Assembly: GCF_010728325.1 (NCBI RefSeq)
Contig: NZ_AP022570.1
Span: 310,001-374,000, forward strand
DNA length: 64,000 nt
Source: Mycolicibacterium poriferae
Lineage (GTDB): Bacteria; Actinomycetota; Actinomycetes; Mycobacteriales; Mycobacteriaceae
Direction: 5' to 3'
Shown here: in pieces, positions 20,519-32,547 of the stretch
Layout of the letters: every line of letters begins with the position of its first letter
Numbering within the stretch: the first letter of the stretch is position 1
Translations under genes and position numbers: made by a program
The notes under the pieces: model-generated
The model's database searches: none
What the model was told of the DNA's origin: nothing
What the model saw: only the letters and a program-made list of their open reading frames with translations

Positions 20519-20995
20519 ATGAGTTCGAATAACCCGCTTGCCCACCAAACAGCCACCGTGATCCCCGTGCTCGACGCGGCAGATGACGCGTTGAGCGCCT
20601 TCCAAGCCTTGACAGACCTGCCGGTGCACACCCTGCGCCCGGCCGACCAGCGGGCGCTGCTGCTGCGCCTCGACGCCATGGAGCGTCGGCTGGCCTCGCT
20701 GCAGCGGCGCCTGCTCGCGCGGTTGGTCACCGGGCCGCCCCCGGTGCAGTTCGCCGGTGCTCCCTGGGCCGAAGTGCTCGCGCGGCGGCTGCGCATCTCG
20801 GTCGGTGAGGCGGAGAAACGCATCGCCGAGGCCACGGCGGGCTCCGCGGATCCGCGCGATCAGGCCGCGACCGCCCGCGTCGCACAACTCGGCAGCACGA
20901 AGGCGAAAGCGCGCGGAAAGCCGAGCCCGGTCAGGCGTCCGTGGCGCAGCGCGTCCACCGACACCGACCGAGTCACCCCGGAGGACGGCTCGTAG
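20519..20995 (+). pseudogene. Truncated DUF222 (13E12-repeat family) remnant
   Basis: The frame encodes 158 residues. The first ~115 resemble the N-terminal part of DUF222 proteins, the mycobacterial 13E12 repeat family often joined to an HNH nuclease domain: LLLRLDAMERRLASLQRRLLARLVT, then WAEVLARRLRISVGEAEKRIAEA. Full members run to 400 or more residues. Here similarity ends near AATARVAQLGS, and the rest is antisense to the peptidase-like gene (20860-21405), giving a basic, low-complexity tail. No HNH motif follows. I read it as the 5' remnant of a lost 13E12 gene; a leaderless -10 hexamer is still in place, so a short protein may be made. Confidence 0.65.
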
Positions 20996-21405
20996 CACCG
21001 CAGCGTGCCGCCGCCGGCCTCGACCAGCAGCACCCAGTGCCGCGGGACGACGCGCCCGATCAGCACCGCCACCGGCCGGCCTTCGCCCACCGCGGCCAGG
21101 ACATCGGTCAGTCGGTCACATCGCCCCCGCCGGCACCGCCACCGGTAGCGCAGCCCGCACACCCGGGCTCGTTCGGTGAGCGCACGTGCCATCCCCGCCG
21201 GCGTGGTTCCCAGCCGGCGCGGCCACACGGCGTTCACCTGGGCGTGCACGCGCTGCTGTTCCCCGGCGAACCAGGCGCCAGCCGCGCCGGCGTCGCGCAG
21301 CATCGAACCGTACTCAGCGTCCAGCATCGCCCCGGCGACCACGGCGACGGCCGGCCCGCAGGTGATCCCGTCACGCTGCCGCAAGGCGCCCACAGCAAAC
21401 TTCAT
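20860..21405 (-). CDS. Papain-like/C39-like cysteine peptidase-fold protein, uncharacterised
   Basis: A 181-residue cytosolic protein without a signal peptide. RQRDGITCGPAVAVVAGAML places a cysteine (Cys16) at the start of a helix, and IGRVVPRHWVLLVEA (His123) with CYEPSSGVTR supplies the other expected members of a papain-type site. The pattern is shared by an actinobacterial family of unknown role. Start ATG 21405 is chosen for its GGAAAGG Shine-Dalgarno; an upstream GTG/ATG would add 20 poorly conserved residues. Its 3' end overlaps the DUF222 remnant on the other strand. Confidence 0.6.
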   Translation of the reverse strand: MKFAVGALRQRDGITCGPAVAVVAGAMLDAEYGSMLRDAGAAGAWFAGEQQRVHAQVNAVWPRRLGTTPAGMARALTERARVCGLRYRWRCRRGRCDRLTDVLAAVGEGRPVAVLIGRVVPRHWVLLVEAGGGTLRCYEPSSGVTRSVSVDALRHGRLTGLGFPRAFAFVLPSCATRAVAA

Positions 21406-21514
21406 GCGCCACGCCTTTCCGCCGTGAATTTTCCGCCGGCTTTGGGTACTTGCCACGTTAGGCACAACGACGTGGGGAGATGCGCATGTTCACGACAGCG
21501 ACGGTGGGGCACCG

Positions 21515-22903
21515 ATGACGTTCAACATCACCCCGACAGCAGCGCAGCACGACCTGGCCCGCCGCACCCACGAGTTCGCCGAACAGGTCATCCGCCCCGT
21601 CGCCGCCGAATACGACCAGCGCCAGGAGTTCCCCTGGCCCGTCCTCGAACAGGCCGCTGAACAGGGGTTCTACAGCCCACTGTTCTATCGCGACCTGATC
21701 GGTGACCCGACCGGGCTGTCCCTGCCGATGTTCATGGAGGAACTGTTCTGGGGCTGCGCAGGGATCGGGTTGGCGGTCGTGATGCCGGCGCTGGCGCTGT
21801 CGGCCATCGGGCAGGCCGCCACCCCCGAACAGATGCTGCAGTGGGCGCCGGAGTGTTTCGGCACCCCCGGTGATCTGAAACTGGCCGCGCTGGCGATCTC
21901 CGAACCCGAGGGTGGAAGCGATGTCCGCAACCTGCGCACCAGAGCGCGCCGCGACGGCTCGGGCCCCGATGCCGACTGGATCATCGACGGACACAAGATG
22001 TGGATCGGCAACGGCGGCATCGCCAACGTGCACGTGGTCAACGCCGTCGTCGACGAGGAACTCGGCCACCGCGGGCAGGGGCTGTTCATCGTCCCCGGCG
22101 GTCTGCCGGGACTGGAGATGGTCCGCAAGCTCGACAAACTGGGTTGCCGGGCGTCGCACACCGCCGAGCTGAAGTTCAACGGCGTCCGCGTGCCCGCCGA
22201 AAATCTGCTCGGCGGGCAGGAGAAACTCGAGCGGCGGCTGGCCCGCGTACGCGAGGGCGGACCCAAGCGGTCGGGATCGGCAACGTTGGGCACGTTCGAG
22301 CAGACCCGCCCCATGGTCGCCGCACAGGCCCTCGGCATCGCCCGGGCGGCGTTGGAGTACGTCACGGAATACGCCAACCGGCGTGAGGCGTTCGGCGCGC
22401 CCATCATCGACAACCAGGGCATCGCGTTCCCGCTCGCCGACCTGGCCACCGGCCTGGACGCGGCGCGGTTGCTGACCTGGCGGGCGTCCTGGATGGCCGC
22501 CACCGGTGTGGCATTCGAGCGCGGCGAAGGCTCGATGTCGAAACTGGCCGCCAGCGAGCTCGCGGTGCGCACCACCGAACGGGCCATCCAGACCATGGGC
22601 GGCTGGGGATACATCTCCGACCATCCCGTCGAGAAGTGGTACCGCGACGCCAAGCTGTACACCATCTTCGAGGGCACCAGCGAGATCCAGCGGATCGTCA
22701 TCTCCAAGGCGCTCGGCGCGGCCGACGGGAAGCCTCCGCTGCACGTCGACCTCGAACCCACCGGCGGTCCGCTGAACCGCGTCTTCGGCCGGGGCACGCC
22801 GGTGCGCACCCGCGTCGCCGACACCGCGCTGACGATGAAGGACCGGGTTCCCGCGCCGGTGATGCAGATGGCGATGAAAGTGCTTCGGCCGCCCAGCAAG
22901 TAG
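21515..22903 (+). CDS. Acyl-CoA dehydrogenase
   Basis: A FAD-dependent enzyme of the FadE type that introduces a trans-2 double bond into an acyl-CoA thioester. N-, middle- and C-terminal acyl-CoA dehydrogenase domains are in order: LALAISEPEGGSDV-like AALAISEPEGGSDVRN, the middle beta-barrel KMWIGNGGIANVHV, and the C-terminal IQTMGGWGYISDHPVEKWYRD. The catalytic base is predicted at Glu386 in YTIFEGTSEIQR. A C-terminal extension of about 60 residues follows. The acyl chain is unknown and no thiolase or hydratase gene is adjacent. Confidence 0.9.
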   Translation: MTFNITPTAAQHDLARRTHEFAEQVIRPVAAEYDQRQEFPWPVLEQAAEQGFYSPLFYRDLIGDPTGLSLPMFMEELFWGCAGIGLAVVMPALALSAIGQAATPEQMLQWAPECFGTPGDLKLAALAISEPEGGSDVRNLRTRARRDGSGPDADWIIDGHKMWIGNGGIANVHVVNAVVDEELGHRGQGLFIVPGGLPGLEMVRKLDKLGCRASHTAELKFNGVRVPAENLLGGQEKLERRLARVREGGPKRSGSATLGTFEQTRPMVAAQALGIARAALEYVTEYANRREAFGAPIIDNQGIAFPLADLATGLDAARLLTWRASWMAATGVAFERGEGSMSKLAASELAVRTTERAIQTMGGWGYISDHPVEKWYRDAKLYTIFEGTSEIQRIVISKALGAADGKPPLHVDLEPTGGPLNRVFGRGTPVRTRVADTALTMKDRVPAPVMQMAMKVLRPPSK

Positions 22904-22953
22904 GGGTCCCGGATCGCGCCGGGCGGAACCGGCGGTCACGCTAATCTTCTGCT

Positions 22954-23631
22954 GTGACCAGTGACGACTCCCTGGAGCAGGCGCTCGCCGGTGGCGCGCC
23001 CCAGCTGGTGGGTTGGTTTCGCTTCCACTTCGCCGACGAACGGTGGGAGTGGTCCGACGAGGTCCAGCTCCTGCACGGCTATCAGCCCGGGACCGTGACC
23101 CCGACCACCGAACTGGTGCTCTCGCACAAGCACCCCGACGACTACCGGCAGGTCGCGGCGACCCTGGACGAGATGCGCCGCGAACACCGGACGTTCTCGA
23201 CGCGCCATCGCATCATCGACACCCGCGGCGACGTGCACGAGGTGGTCGTCATCGGCGATCAGCTCCGCGATGCGGACGGCCGGTTGATCGGCACCCACGG
23301 TTTCTACGTCGACGTCACCCCCAACGAGGCGACGACCAAGGCGATGGTCAGCGCGGCGCTCGACGAGATCACCGAGAACCGCTCCGTCATCGAACAGGCC
23401 AAGGGCATGCTGATGCTGGTCTACCGGGTCGATGCCGACACCGCGTTCGAACTGCTGCGGTGGCGCTCGCAGGAGACCAACGTCAAGCTGCGCATGCTCG
23501 CCGAACGGTTGCTGGTCGATTTCGCCGGCCTCGACTACGAGGAGACCCTGCCGCCCCGCGCCACGTTCGACCATCTGTTCCTGACCGCTCACCAGCGGGT
23601 GGACCGCACCAGCGATACCGTGGACATGTGA
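22954..23631 (+). CDS. PAS-ANTAR regulatory protein
   Basis: A 225-residue sensor-regulator. Residues ~20-120 form a PAS-like domain (WEWSDEVQLLHGYQPGTVTPT, HRIIDTRGDVHEVVVIGDQLRDADG, GTHGFYVDVT). Residues ~130-185 form an ANTAR domain (ALDEITENRSVIEQAKGMLMLVYRVDADTAFELLRWRSQE), a class that binds paired RNA hairpins and prevents transcription termination. A PAS sensor fused to ANTAR suggests signal-dependent antitermination. GTG at 22954 has TAATCT 6 nt upstream and appears leaderless. Its stop overlaps the start of pncA by 4 bp, so sensor and nicotinamidase are translated from one message. Confidence 0.88.
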   Translation: MTSDDSLEQALAGGAPQLVGWFRFHFADERWEWSDEVQLLHGYQPGTVTPTTELVLSHKHPDDYRQVAATLDEMRREHRTFSTRHRIIDTRGDVHEVVVIGDQLRDADGRLIGTHGFYVDVTPNEATTKAMVSAALDEITENRSVIEQAKGMLMLVYRVDADTAFELLRWRSQETNVKLRMLAERLLVDFAGLDYEETLPPRATFDHLFLTAHQRVDRTSDTVDM

Positions 23632-24197
23632 CCGCCTCGAAGAAAGCGCTGATCATCGTCGACGTGCAGAACGACTTCTGCGAGGGCGGCTCGCTGGCTG
23701 TCGCCGGGGGCGCGGACGTGGCGCGCGGCATCAACGCCCTGCTGGGCGGCAATGCCTCCGGGTACGAACACGTGGTGGCCACCAAGGATTTCCACATCGA
23801 CCCGGGCGGGCATTTCTCCGACCACCCGGATTACGTCGACTCGTGGCCGCCGCACTGCCGGGTCGACACCGGCGGCGTGGAGTTCCACCCCGATCTGGAC
23901 ACCACTCCGATCGAGGCGGTGTTCAAGAAGGGGCATTACACCGCCGCCTACAGCGGCTTCGAGGGTGCCGACGACGACGGCACAGGACTCGCCGAGTGGC
24001 TGCGCTCCCGGGGCGTCGACGCCGTCGACGTCGTGGGCATCGCCACCGACCACTGTGTGAAGGCCACCGCAGCCGATGCGGTCGCCGCCGGATTCGCGAC
24101 CCGGGTGCTGCTGGACCTGACCGCCGGCGTGTCACCGACGACCACCGCGCAGGCGGTCGAGACGCTGCGCTCTGCCGGGGTCGACATCGCGTCCTGA
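23628..24197 (+). CDS. pncA: Nicotinamidase/pyrazinamidase
   Basis: Hydrolyses nicotinamide to nicotinic acid for NAD salvage; in mycobacteria the same enzyme converts pyrazinamide to pyrazinoic acid. The 189-residue protein aligns closely with M. tuberculosis PncA. Catalytic Asp12 (IIVDVQNDF), Lys100 (VFKKGHYT) and Cys143 (GIATDHCVK) and metal ligands Asp54, His56, His62 and His77 are all present. His62 corresponds to the residue whose loss inactivates the M. bovis enzyme. GTG at 23628 overlaps the stop of the PAS-ANTAR gene (GTGA). A hairpin follows the stop. Confidence 0.96.
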   Translation: MTASKKALIIVDVQNDFCEGGSLAVAGGADVARGINALLGGNASGYEHVVATKDFHIDPGGHFSDHPDYVDSWPPHCRVDTGGVEFHPDLDTTPIEAVFKKGHYTAAYSGFEGADDDGTGLAEWLRSRGVDAVDVVGIATDHCVKATAADAVAAGFATRVLLDLTAGVSPTTTAQAVETLRSAGVDIAS

Positions 24198-24204
24198 CCT
24201 GTGA

Positions 24205-24238
24205 CCCACCCGACGGTTGCACCACCCCCTCGGGTGGG
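24205..24238 (+). terminator. GC-rich hairpin after pncA
   Basis: CCCACCCGA (24205-24213) pairs with TCGGGTGGG (24230-24238) over 9 bp with a 16-nt loop, starting 8 bp after the pncA stop. No T-run follows, as is common for mycobacterial terminators. Given the ANTAR gene in the same operon, an antitermination target is also possible. A TAGGGT hexamer at 24246-24251 may be the -10 of glgX. Confidence 0.45.
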
Positions 24239-24305
24239 CATCCCATAGGGTCGCCACACGCCGTCATCCGACGAATCCGCATCGCGCTAGCACAGGAGAA
24301 CCGCC

Positions 24306-26450
<2,145 letters not shown>

Positions 26451-26674
26451 CCCGACCGGCGGCCACCTGAAAGACGTTGCGCGACACTGCGCTTAGCAGC
26501 CCAGTTCAGCGTTTTTCGGCGCGCTGTGTGTTAGCTTGAAGATGCTGTGCAACCGTGACCGCCGAGTCGGCGTCGGGTTCCCGACTGCCGCCGGCCGGGC
26601 GGGCCGGAGTAGGAGCCGAAGAGCGGCGGTGACCTACCCGGCGGTCACGGTTGCCAGCTCTGAACCTCCGCGGA
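26451..26674. other. Gap between convergent glgX and mak
   Basis: This 224-bp gap holds no coding frame I accept. It contains a plus-strand TAGCTT hexamer at 26532-26537, then the inverted repeat at 26549-26654. A short stem CAGCG/CGCTG with a loop beginning TTTTT lies near 26507-26526 and may be a weak terminator for glgX. Confidence 0.4.
26549..26654. ncRNA. Candidate structured RNA: perfect 16-bp inverted repeat enclosing a smaller hairpin
   Basis: GCAACCGTGACCGCCG (26549-26564) is the exact reverse complement of CGGCGGTCACGGTTGC (26639-26654). The 74-nt interior contains a further GC-rich stem, CCGGCC...GGCCGG, around 26591-26607. A -10-like TAGCTT (26532-26537) lies where it would start a plus-strand transcript near 26544, just before the left arm. 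No T-run follows the right arm. Alternatives are a bidirectional terminator or the ends of a small mobile element. I recognise no known RNA family. Confidence 0.4.
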
Positions 26675-28026
26675 TCAACCGAGGATGCGCTGGATCGACC
26701 GCATCGGAATCGGCAGCCAGGAGGGCCGGAACTTGGCCTCGTACGCGGCTTCGTAGATCGCCTTGTCGAGTTCGTAGGCGGCCAGCACCTCACCCGACTC
26801 GCGGGGATCGGTTCCGGCCACCGCCGCGTAGCCCTCGCAGAACGCGGTGCTGTTGCGTTGGACCCATTCCCGTGCGCGGGCGGCAACCTGCCGGTCCCGC
26901 TCGTGGTCGGCGGACAGATCGACCAACCGCTGATAGGCGGCGTACTCGAAGGACCGCAGCACGCCGGCGACGTCGCGGAGGGGGGAATCGGGCCGACGCC
27001 GCTCCTCCAGCGGCTGTCCCGGCTCGCCTTCGAAGTCGATCAGCAGCCAATTCTCCGGCGTGCGCAGCACCTGCCCCAGGTGCAGATCGCCGTGCACCCG
27101 CTGCACGGTGATCTGCTGACCGGCAAGCTTGCGGTACCGCTCCTCGATCAGGGCGGCGTGCCCGCCCAGGTCGGGTACGGATGCGGCGGCGGACTGCAGC
27201 CGCTCGAGCACGGTGTCGACGGGAAATTCCATCGTGGACGTGCCGAGTTCGGCGGCCAGCGTGGCATGCACGGAAGCCACCGCCTCGCCCAGCCGGTAGG
27301 ACTCGCCGGCGAAGTCGCCGCCGACCTCGTCGGCGTAGAGGTCGCCCTCGGCGAACAGGTCGCGTGTGCTGGCCGTGGCCATGTCCCAGCCCTCGGCGCT
27401 GTTCGCGGCGAACTCGGTCACCATGCCCAACGCACAGGGCTGCGAACCTGCCGCATCCCAGGCGGTCTCGTACGAGCCGAGCAGCGGCGCGATGTGCGGG
27501 TTGCCGGCCCGGGCCAGCACCCGGTTCAGCTCGATGTCGGGGTTGATGCCCGGGGTGAGGCGACGGAACACCTTGAGCACCGCCCGGTCCTCGAAGATGA
27601 CGCTGGTGTTGCTCTGCTCGACCCCCGCCATGCGCGGAACAGCGGTCGTCGGCAGGTCGGCGCCCGGCTCCTTCTCGAAACGCAGAGCGCCGATGGAGGC
27701 CGACGAATCGATCAGGGACAGCAGTTGTTGCGCCGCATCGGGATCGTAGAGCGCATCGCAGGCCACCCGTTCGCCGTCGGGTCCGTCGACGGTGCCGATG
27801 GTGGCGACGTCGCTGTACTCGTCGATCGGCTCGGCACCCCAGCGCAGCAGCACCTGGTAGCGCTCTGTGCCGCTGTCGGTGTAGGCCACGTCGAGCAGCA
27901 CCAGTTCGACGCCGTCGGACAGCGCGGTGACGGCGGACGGTCGCGCGGAGGCCAGTTCTCGGCTGCGCCCGGCATACCAGCGCTGGCTGACGATCCAGTC
28001 GGCGAAGGGCAGATTGTCGACGGTCA

Positions 28027-28030
<4 letters not shown>
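26675..28030 (-). CDS. mak: Maltokinase
   Basis: Phosphorylates maltose to maltose-1-phosphate with ATP, supplying the GlgE pathway to alpha-glucan. The 451-residue protein matches mycobacterial Mak (Pep2). Its kinase C-lobe shows HGDLHLGQ (from His313, catalytic Asp315) and IDFEGEP (Asp332, metal), with the ATP-site lysine likely in VLKVF (Lys153). An N-terminal cap domain starts [21 protein letters not shown] at 28030 overlaps the treS stop by 4 bp (ATG 28027 is the alternative), so TreS product and kinase are coupled. In some actinobacteria the two are fused in one protein. Confidence 0.95.
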
Positions 28031-29814
<1,784 letters not shown>

Positions 29815-29883
29815 AGGTGTTTCCAACCTACCCAGGTCTGACGGAAATGAATCACCCGAGCACTCGGCCCGCGCCGATGCGGG

Positions 29884-30951
29884 TCAGGGCAGGAAGCGTT
29901 CGGCGCCGGGCGTGCGCACGTAGCGCAGACTGTTGGCCTGCCGATACCCGATGACCCCGCCGCCGAACGTCAGCAGCAGCAGTCCCGCCACACCGGGCAG
30001 TGCCACCGCGGCCAGCTCGGCCAGCGTCGGGTTGGTCAGCGCGCGGGGATATCCCAGCCGAGCGGGTGGGCCCGACAGCGGGGTCGACACCGACTGCGGT
30101 ACCGACTCGGCGCTCGGCGGCAGCGAGCCGCGGATCACGGGGGTGCGTACACCGGCGGTGCCGGGCTGAGTCACACCGGGTGCGGGGGCGGCGACCGCGT
30201 CGACCGGCCGGGCGCCCTGTCCGCCCACCGTGGCGACGCGGGGCACCGCCACCACGAGCGGTGCGCGCATCACCGGGGCTTCGGACATCACGCCGCCGCC
30301 TCCGCCGCCCGCGGTGGTCGTTCCCATCGCCGCGTCGACGACGGGCTCTTCCTCCTGGGTGCGGATGGACGGACCCGGCGGGGCCGGCGTGGGGTTGACG
30401 ACCAGCGACTGCAGGAACCCCTGCAGGGTCGGTACGGAAACCTCGACGGTCGTGTAGAACGACGAGACCGTCGGCCACGTCCCGGCGGGGATCTCGTCGG
30501 CCGCGGGCAGGCGAGGCACCGGGATCCTCATCGTGATCGAGGAGTTGCTGTAGTCGAACAACCGCGGGGTCTTCGACGGCGGGAGTGGTCCGCGGCCGGA
30601 GCCGCCACGCTCACTTCCGGTGTCCTCGTCGTCGGCCGGTACGAGGTTGTCGCCTTCGAACTCCCCCGAGTCCTCGGCGTCGTCGAGCCCATCGGAGCGG
30701 ATCGTCGGCGGATCGGGGTCGCTGGTCTCCCCGGCATCCCCGACGTCGTCCCCTGCGGAATCGTCCGCGTCGGCTTTGCTGGGCTGACTGCCCACCTCGC
30801 CCGACCCGTCACCGGCACTGTCCGACCCCTGGCTGCTGGTCCCGGAGTCGGAGGGCTGCGCGAAGGCCGGCGCCACGCCCGGGCCGGCGATCAACAGACC
30901 TGCCGAGACCAGACCGGCGAGCGCGGCGGCGCGCAACGAAGGCTCGCCCAT
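29884..30951 (-). CDS. Exported, membrane-anchored low-complexity protein, function unknown
   Basis: I do not recognise a functional domain. A signal peptide is clear (ALAGLVSAGLLIAGPGVAPAFA, cleavage near AFA-QP). Residues ~32-120 are an acidic Ser/Gly/Asp-rich disordered stretch, ~120-200 a short folded region (FDYSNSSITMRIPVPRLPAADEI...SSFYTTVEVSVPTLQGFLQSL), then a Pro/Val/Gly-rich linker and one C-terminal membrane helix (LAAVALPGVAGLLLLTFGGGVIGY) with a short cytosolic tail. The layout suits a cell-wall-spanning or surface-anchored protein. It lies upstream of treS on the same strand but 69 bp away. Confidence 0.7.
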   Translation of the reverse strand: MGEPSLRAAALAGLVSAGLLIAGPGVAPAFAQPSDSGTSSQGSDSAGDGSGEVGSQPSKADADDSAGDDVGDAGETSDPDPPTIRSDGLDDAEDSGEFEGDNLVPADDEDTGSERGGSGRGPLPPSKTPRLFDYSNSSITMRIPVPRLPAADEIPAGTWPTVSSFYTTVEVSVPTLQGFLQSLVVNPTPAPPGPSIRTQEEEPVVDAAMGTTTAGGGGGGVMSEAPVMRAPLVVAVPRVATVGGQGARPVDAVAAPAPGVTQPGTAGVRTPVIRGSLPPSAESVPQSVSTPLSGPPARLGYPRALTNPTLAELAAVALPGVAGLLLLTFGGGVIGYRQANSLRYVRTPGAERFLP

Positions 30952-31133
30952 GGTGCCCCAATTCTTGCCCGGATCAGTTGCTCGGCAGGTCGGTGTTCTC
31001 CACGCGATTCTCGCACATCCACACCGCCGAATCCGCCGAGTGCAGTTGCTGACCAGAGACGATCAATCGACGTCCGCGTCATTTGTTTCGGCGCCACGCC
31101 GACCCGATCCGGCCACCCGCTATCGTGCCGGGG

Positions 31134-31946
31134 GTGAGCTCCGCAGGCCCGACACGTGACCACGGTGATCCCGGCGACGCACCCACCGTCCCCCCTGCGC
31201 TGACCGAACCCGCCGACACCCGGCGCCCGTCGGCGGCCGAGGAGGCGCGAACCATCGCGGCAGCCACCAACACCGGCACCCTGGCCTCGCTGACCGCCGA
31301 CGGGGACCCGTGGGCGTCGTTCGTCACCTACGGCTTGCTGGGCGGGGCCCCGGTGCTGTGCGTGTCGAACCTGGCCGAGCACGGCCGCAACCTCGCCCAC
31401 GACCCGCGTGCCAGCCTGGCGATCGTCGCGCCCAGCAGCCAGGCCGACCCGCTGGCCAGTGGCAGGGTCACGCTCGCCGGGCACGTCGAGCAGCCCGTCG
31501 GTGACGAGCGCGATGCCGCCCGGGCCGCGCACCTGGGCGCGGTCGCCGCCGCGAAGTACTACATCGACTACAGCGACTTCGCGCTGTGGGTGCTGCGGGT
31601 GTCCCGGGTGCGCTGGGTGGGCGGTTACGGCCGGATGGATTCGACGACGGGTCCGGAGTACGCCGCCGCCGAGCCCGATCCGGTGACCCCGCGGGCGGCG
31701 GGTGCGGTGGCGCACCTCAATGCCGACCATGCCGACAGCCTGGTGGCGATGGCCCGCACGCTGGGCGGCTATCCCGACACCGTCGCCGCGACCTGCACCA
31801 GTGCCGACCGATACGGCTTGGACCTGCGGCTGGACACCGAACGCGGGATGGCCTACACCCGAATCGGATACGCCAGCCCCATCGATTCGATCGACGAATT
31901 ACGTTCGGCCACGGTCGAGTTGGCGCAACGGGCGCGCCGCGGCTGA
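31134..31946 (+). CDS. HugZ-type split-barrel protein with DUF2470 (heme oxygenase-like family)
   Basis: A 270-residue protein with an N-terminal PPOX-type split barrel (TNTGTLASLTADGDPWASFVTYGLLGGAPVLCVSNLAEHGRNLAHDPRAS) and a C-terminal DUF2470 domain (VAHLNADHADSLVAMARTLGG...GLDLRLDTERGMAYTRIGYASPIDS). This combination occurs in HugZ-like heme-degrading or heme-binding proteins and in plant GluTR-binding proteins. The HNADHAD histidines are possible heme ligands. Start is GTG at 31134 with TATCGT 7 nt upstream (leaderless); a TTG at 31083 is unlikely. Heme degradation itself is not shown. Confidence 0.75.
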   Translation: MSSAGPTRDHGDPGDAPTVPPALTEPADTRRPSAAEEARTIAAATNTGTLASLTADGDPWASFVTYGLLGGAPVLCVSNLAEHGRNLAHDPRASLAIVAPSSQADPLASGRVTLAGHVEQPVGDERDAARAAHLGAVAAAKYYIDYSDFALWVLRVSRVRWVGGYGRMDSTTGPEYAAAEPDPVTPRAAGAVAHLNADHADSLVAMARTLGGYPDTVAATCTSADRYGLDLRLDTERGMAYTRIGYASPIDSIDELRSATVELAQRARRG

Positions 31947-31961
31947 ACTACGATCCCCGTC

Positions 31962-32543
31962 ATGGCTGAGCACAACCCTCCGCGCCCGCAGACCTGGCAG
32001 GCGGCGTTCGAGTTGATCCGCGACCGCGGCCACGAGCACCGCGCCGAACCGTTCCGGCTGGCCAGCGGCCAACTCAGCCACGACTACATCGACGGCAAGT
32101 ACGCCGTCGACACCGGAGAGCGGCTGGCGGTGGTCAGCCGCGCGGTCGCCGATCTCGCATCGGCCCACGGCATCGAGTACGACGCCGTCGGGGGTCTGAC
32201 CATGGGCGCCGACCCGCTGGCACACGGCGTGGCAATGGTGACGGGCAAGGCGTGGTTCTCCGTGCGCAAGGAACAGAAGCAGCGCGGCCGGGAGCAGTGG
32301 ATCGAGGGCACCCGCCTGCAGGCGGGTGCCCGGGTCCTGCTGGTCGACGACGTCATCAGCACCGGCGGCTCCACCGAGATCGCCCTCGAGCGGGTGACCG
32401 CGCTGGGCGCCGTGGTGGCCGGCGTCATCCCGATGGTCGACCGCGGTGACATCGCCGCGGGCCGCTTCGCCGCCCGCGGGGTTCCGTTCGTCGCGTTGGT
32501 CAGCTACCGCGACCTGGGCATCGAGCCCGTTCGCGACGTCTGA
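31962..32543 (+). CDS. Orotate phosphoribosyltransferase-like type I PRTase
   Basis: A 193-residue phosphoribosyltransferase. The PRPP-binding loop VLLVDDVISTGGST is intact, and FRLASGQLSHDYIDGKYAVD and GGLTMGADPLAHGVA follow the OPRT pattern; the RKEQKQRGREQWIEG loop supplies the basic residues. It differs from the PyrE of M. tuberculosis as I remember it, so this may be a second copy or a paralogue for a different base. ATG at 31962 has TACGAT 7 nt upstream, indicating a leaderless start 15 bp after the HugZ-like gene. Confidence 0.75.
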   Translation: MAEHNPPRPQTWQAAFELIRDRGHEHRAEPFRLASGQLSHDYIDGKYAVDTGERLAVVSRAVADLASAHGIEYDAVGGLTMGADPLAHGVAMVTGKAWFSVRKEQKQRGREQWIEGTRLQAGARVLLVDDVISTGGSTEIALERVTALGAVVAGVIPMVDRGDIAAGRFAARGVPFVALVSYRDLGIEPVRDV

Positions 32544-32547
32544 TACC

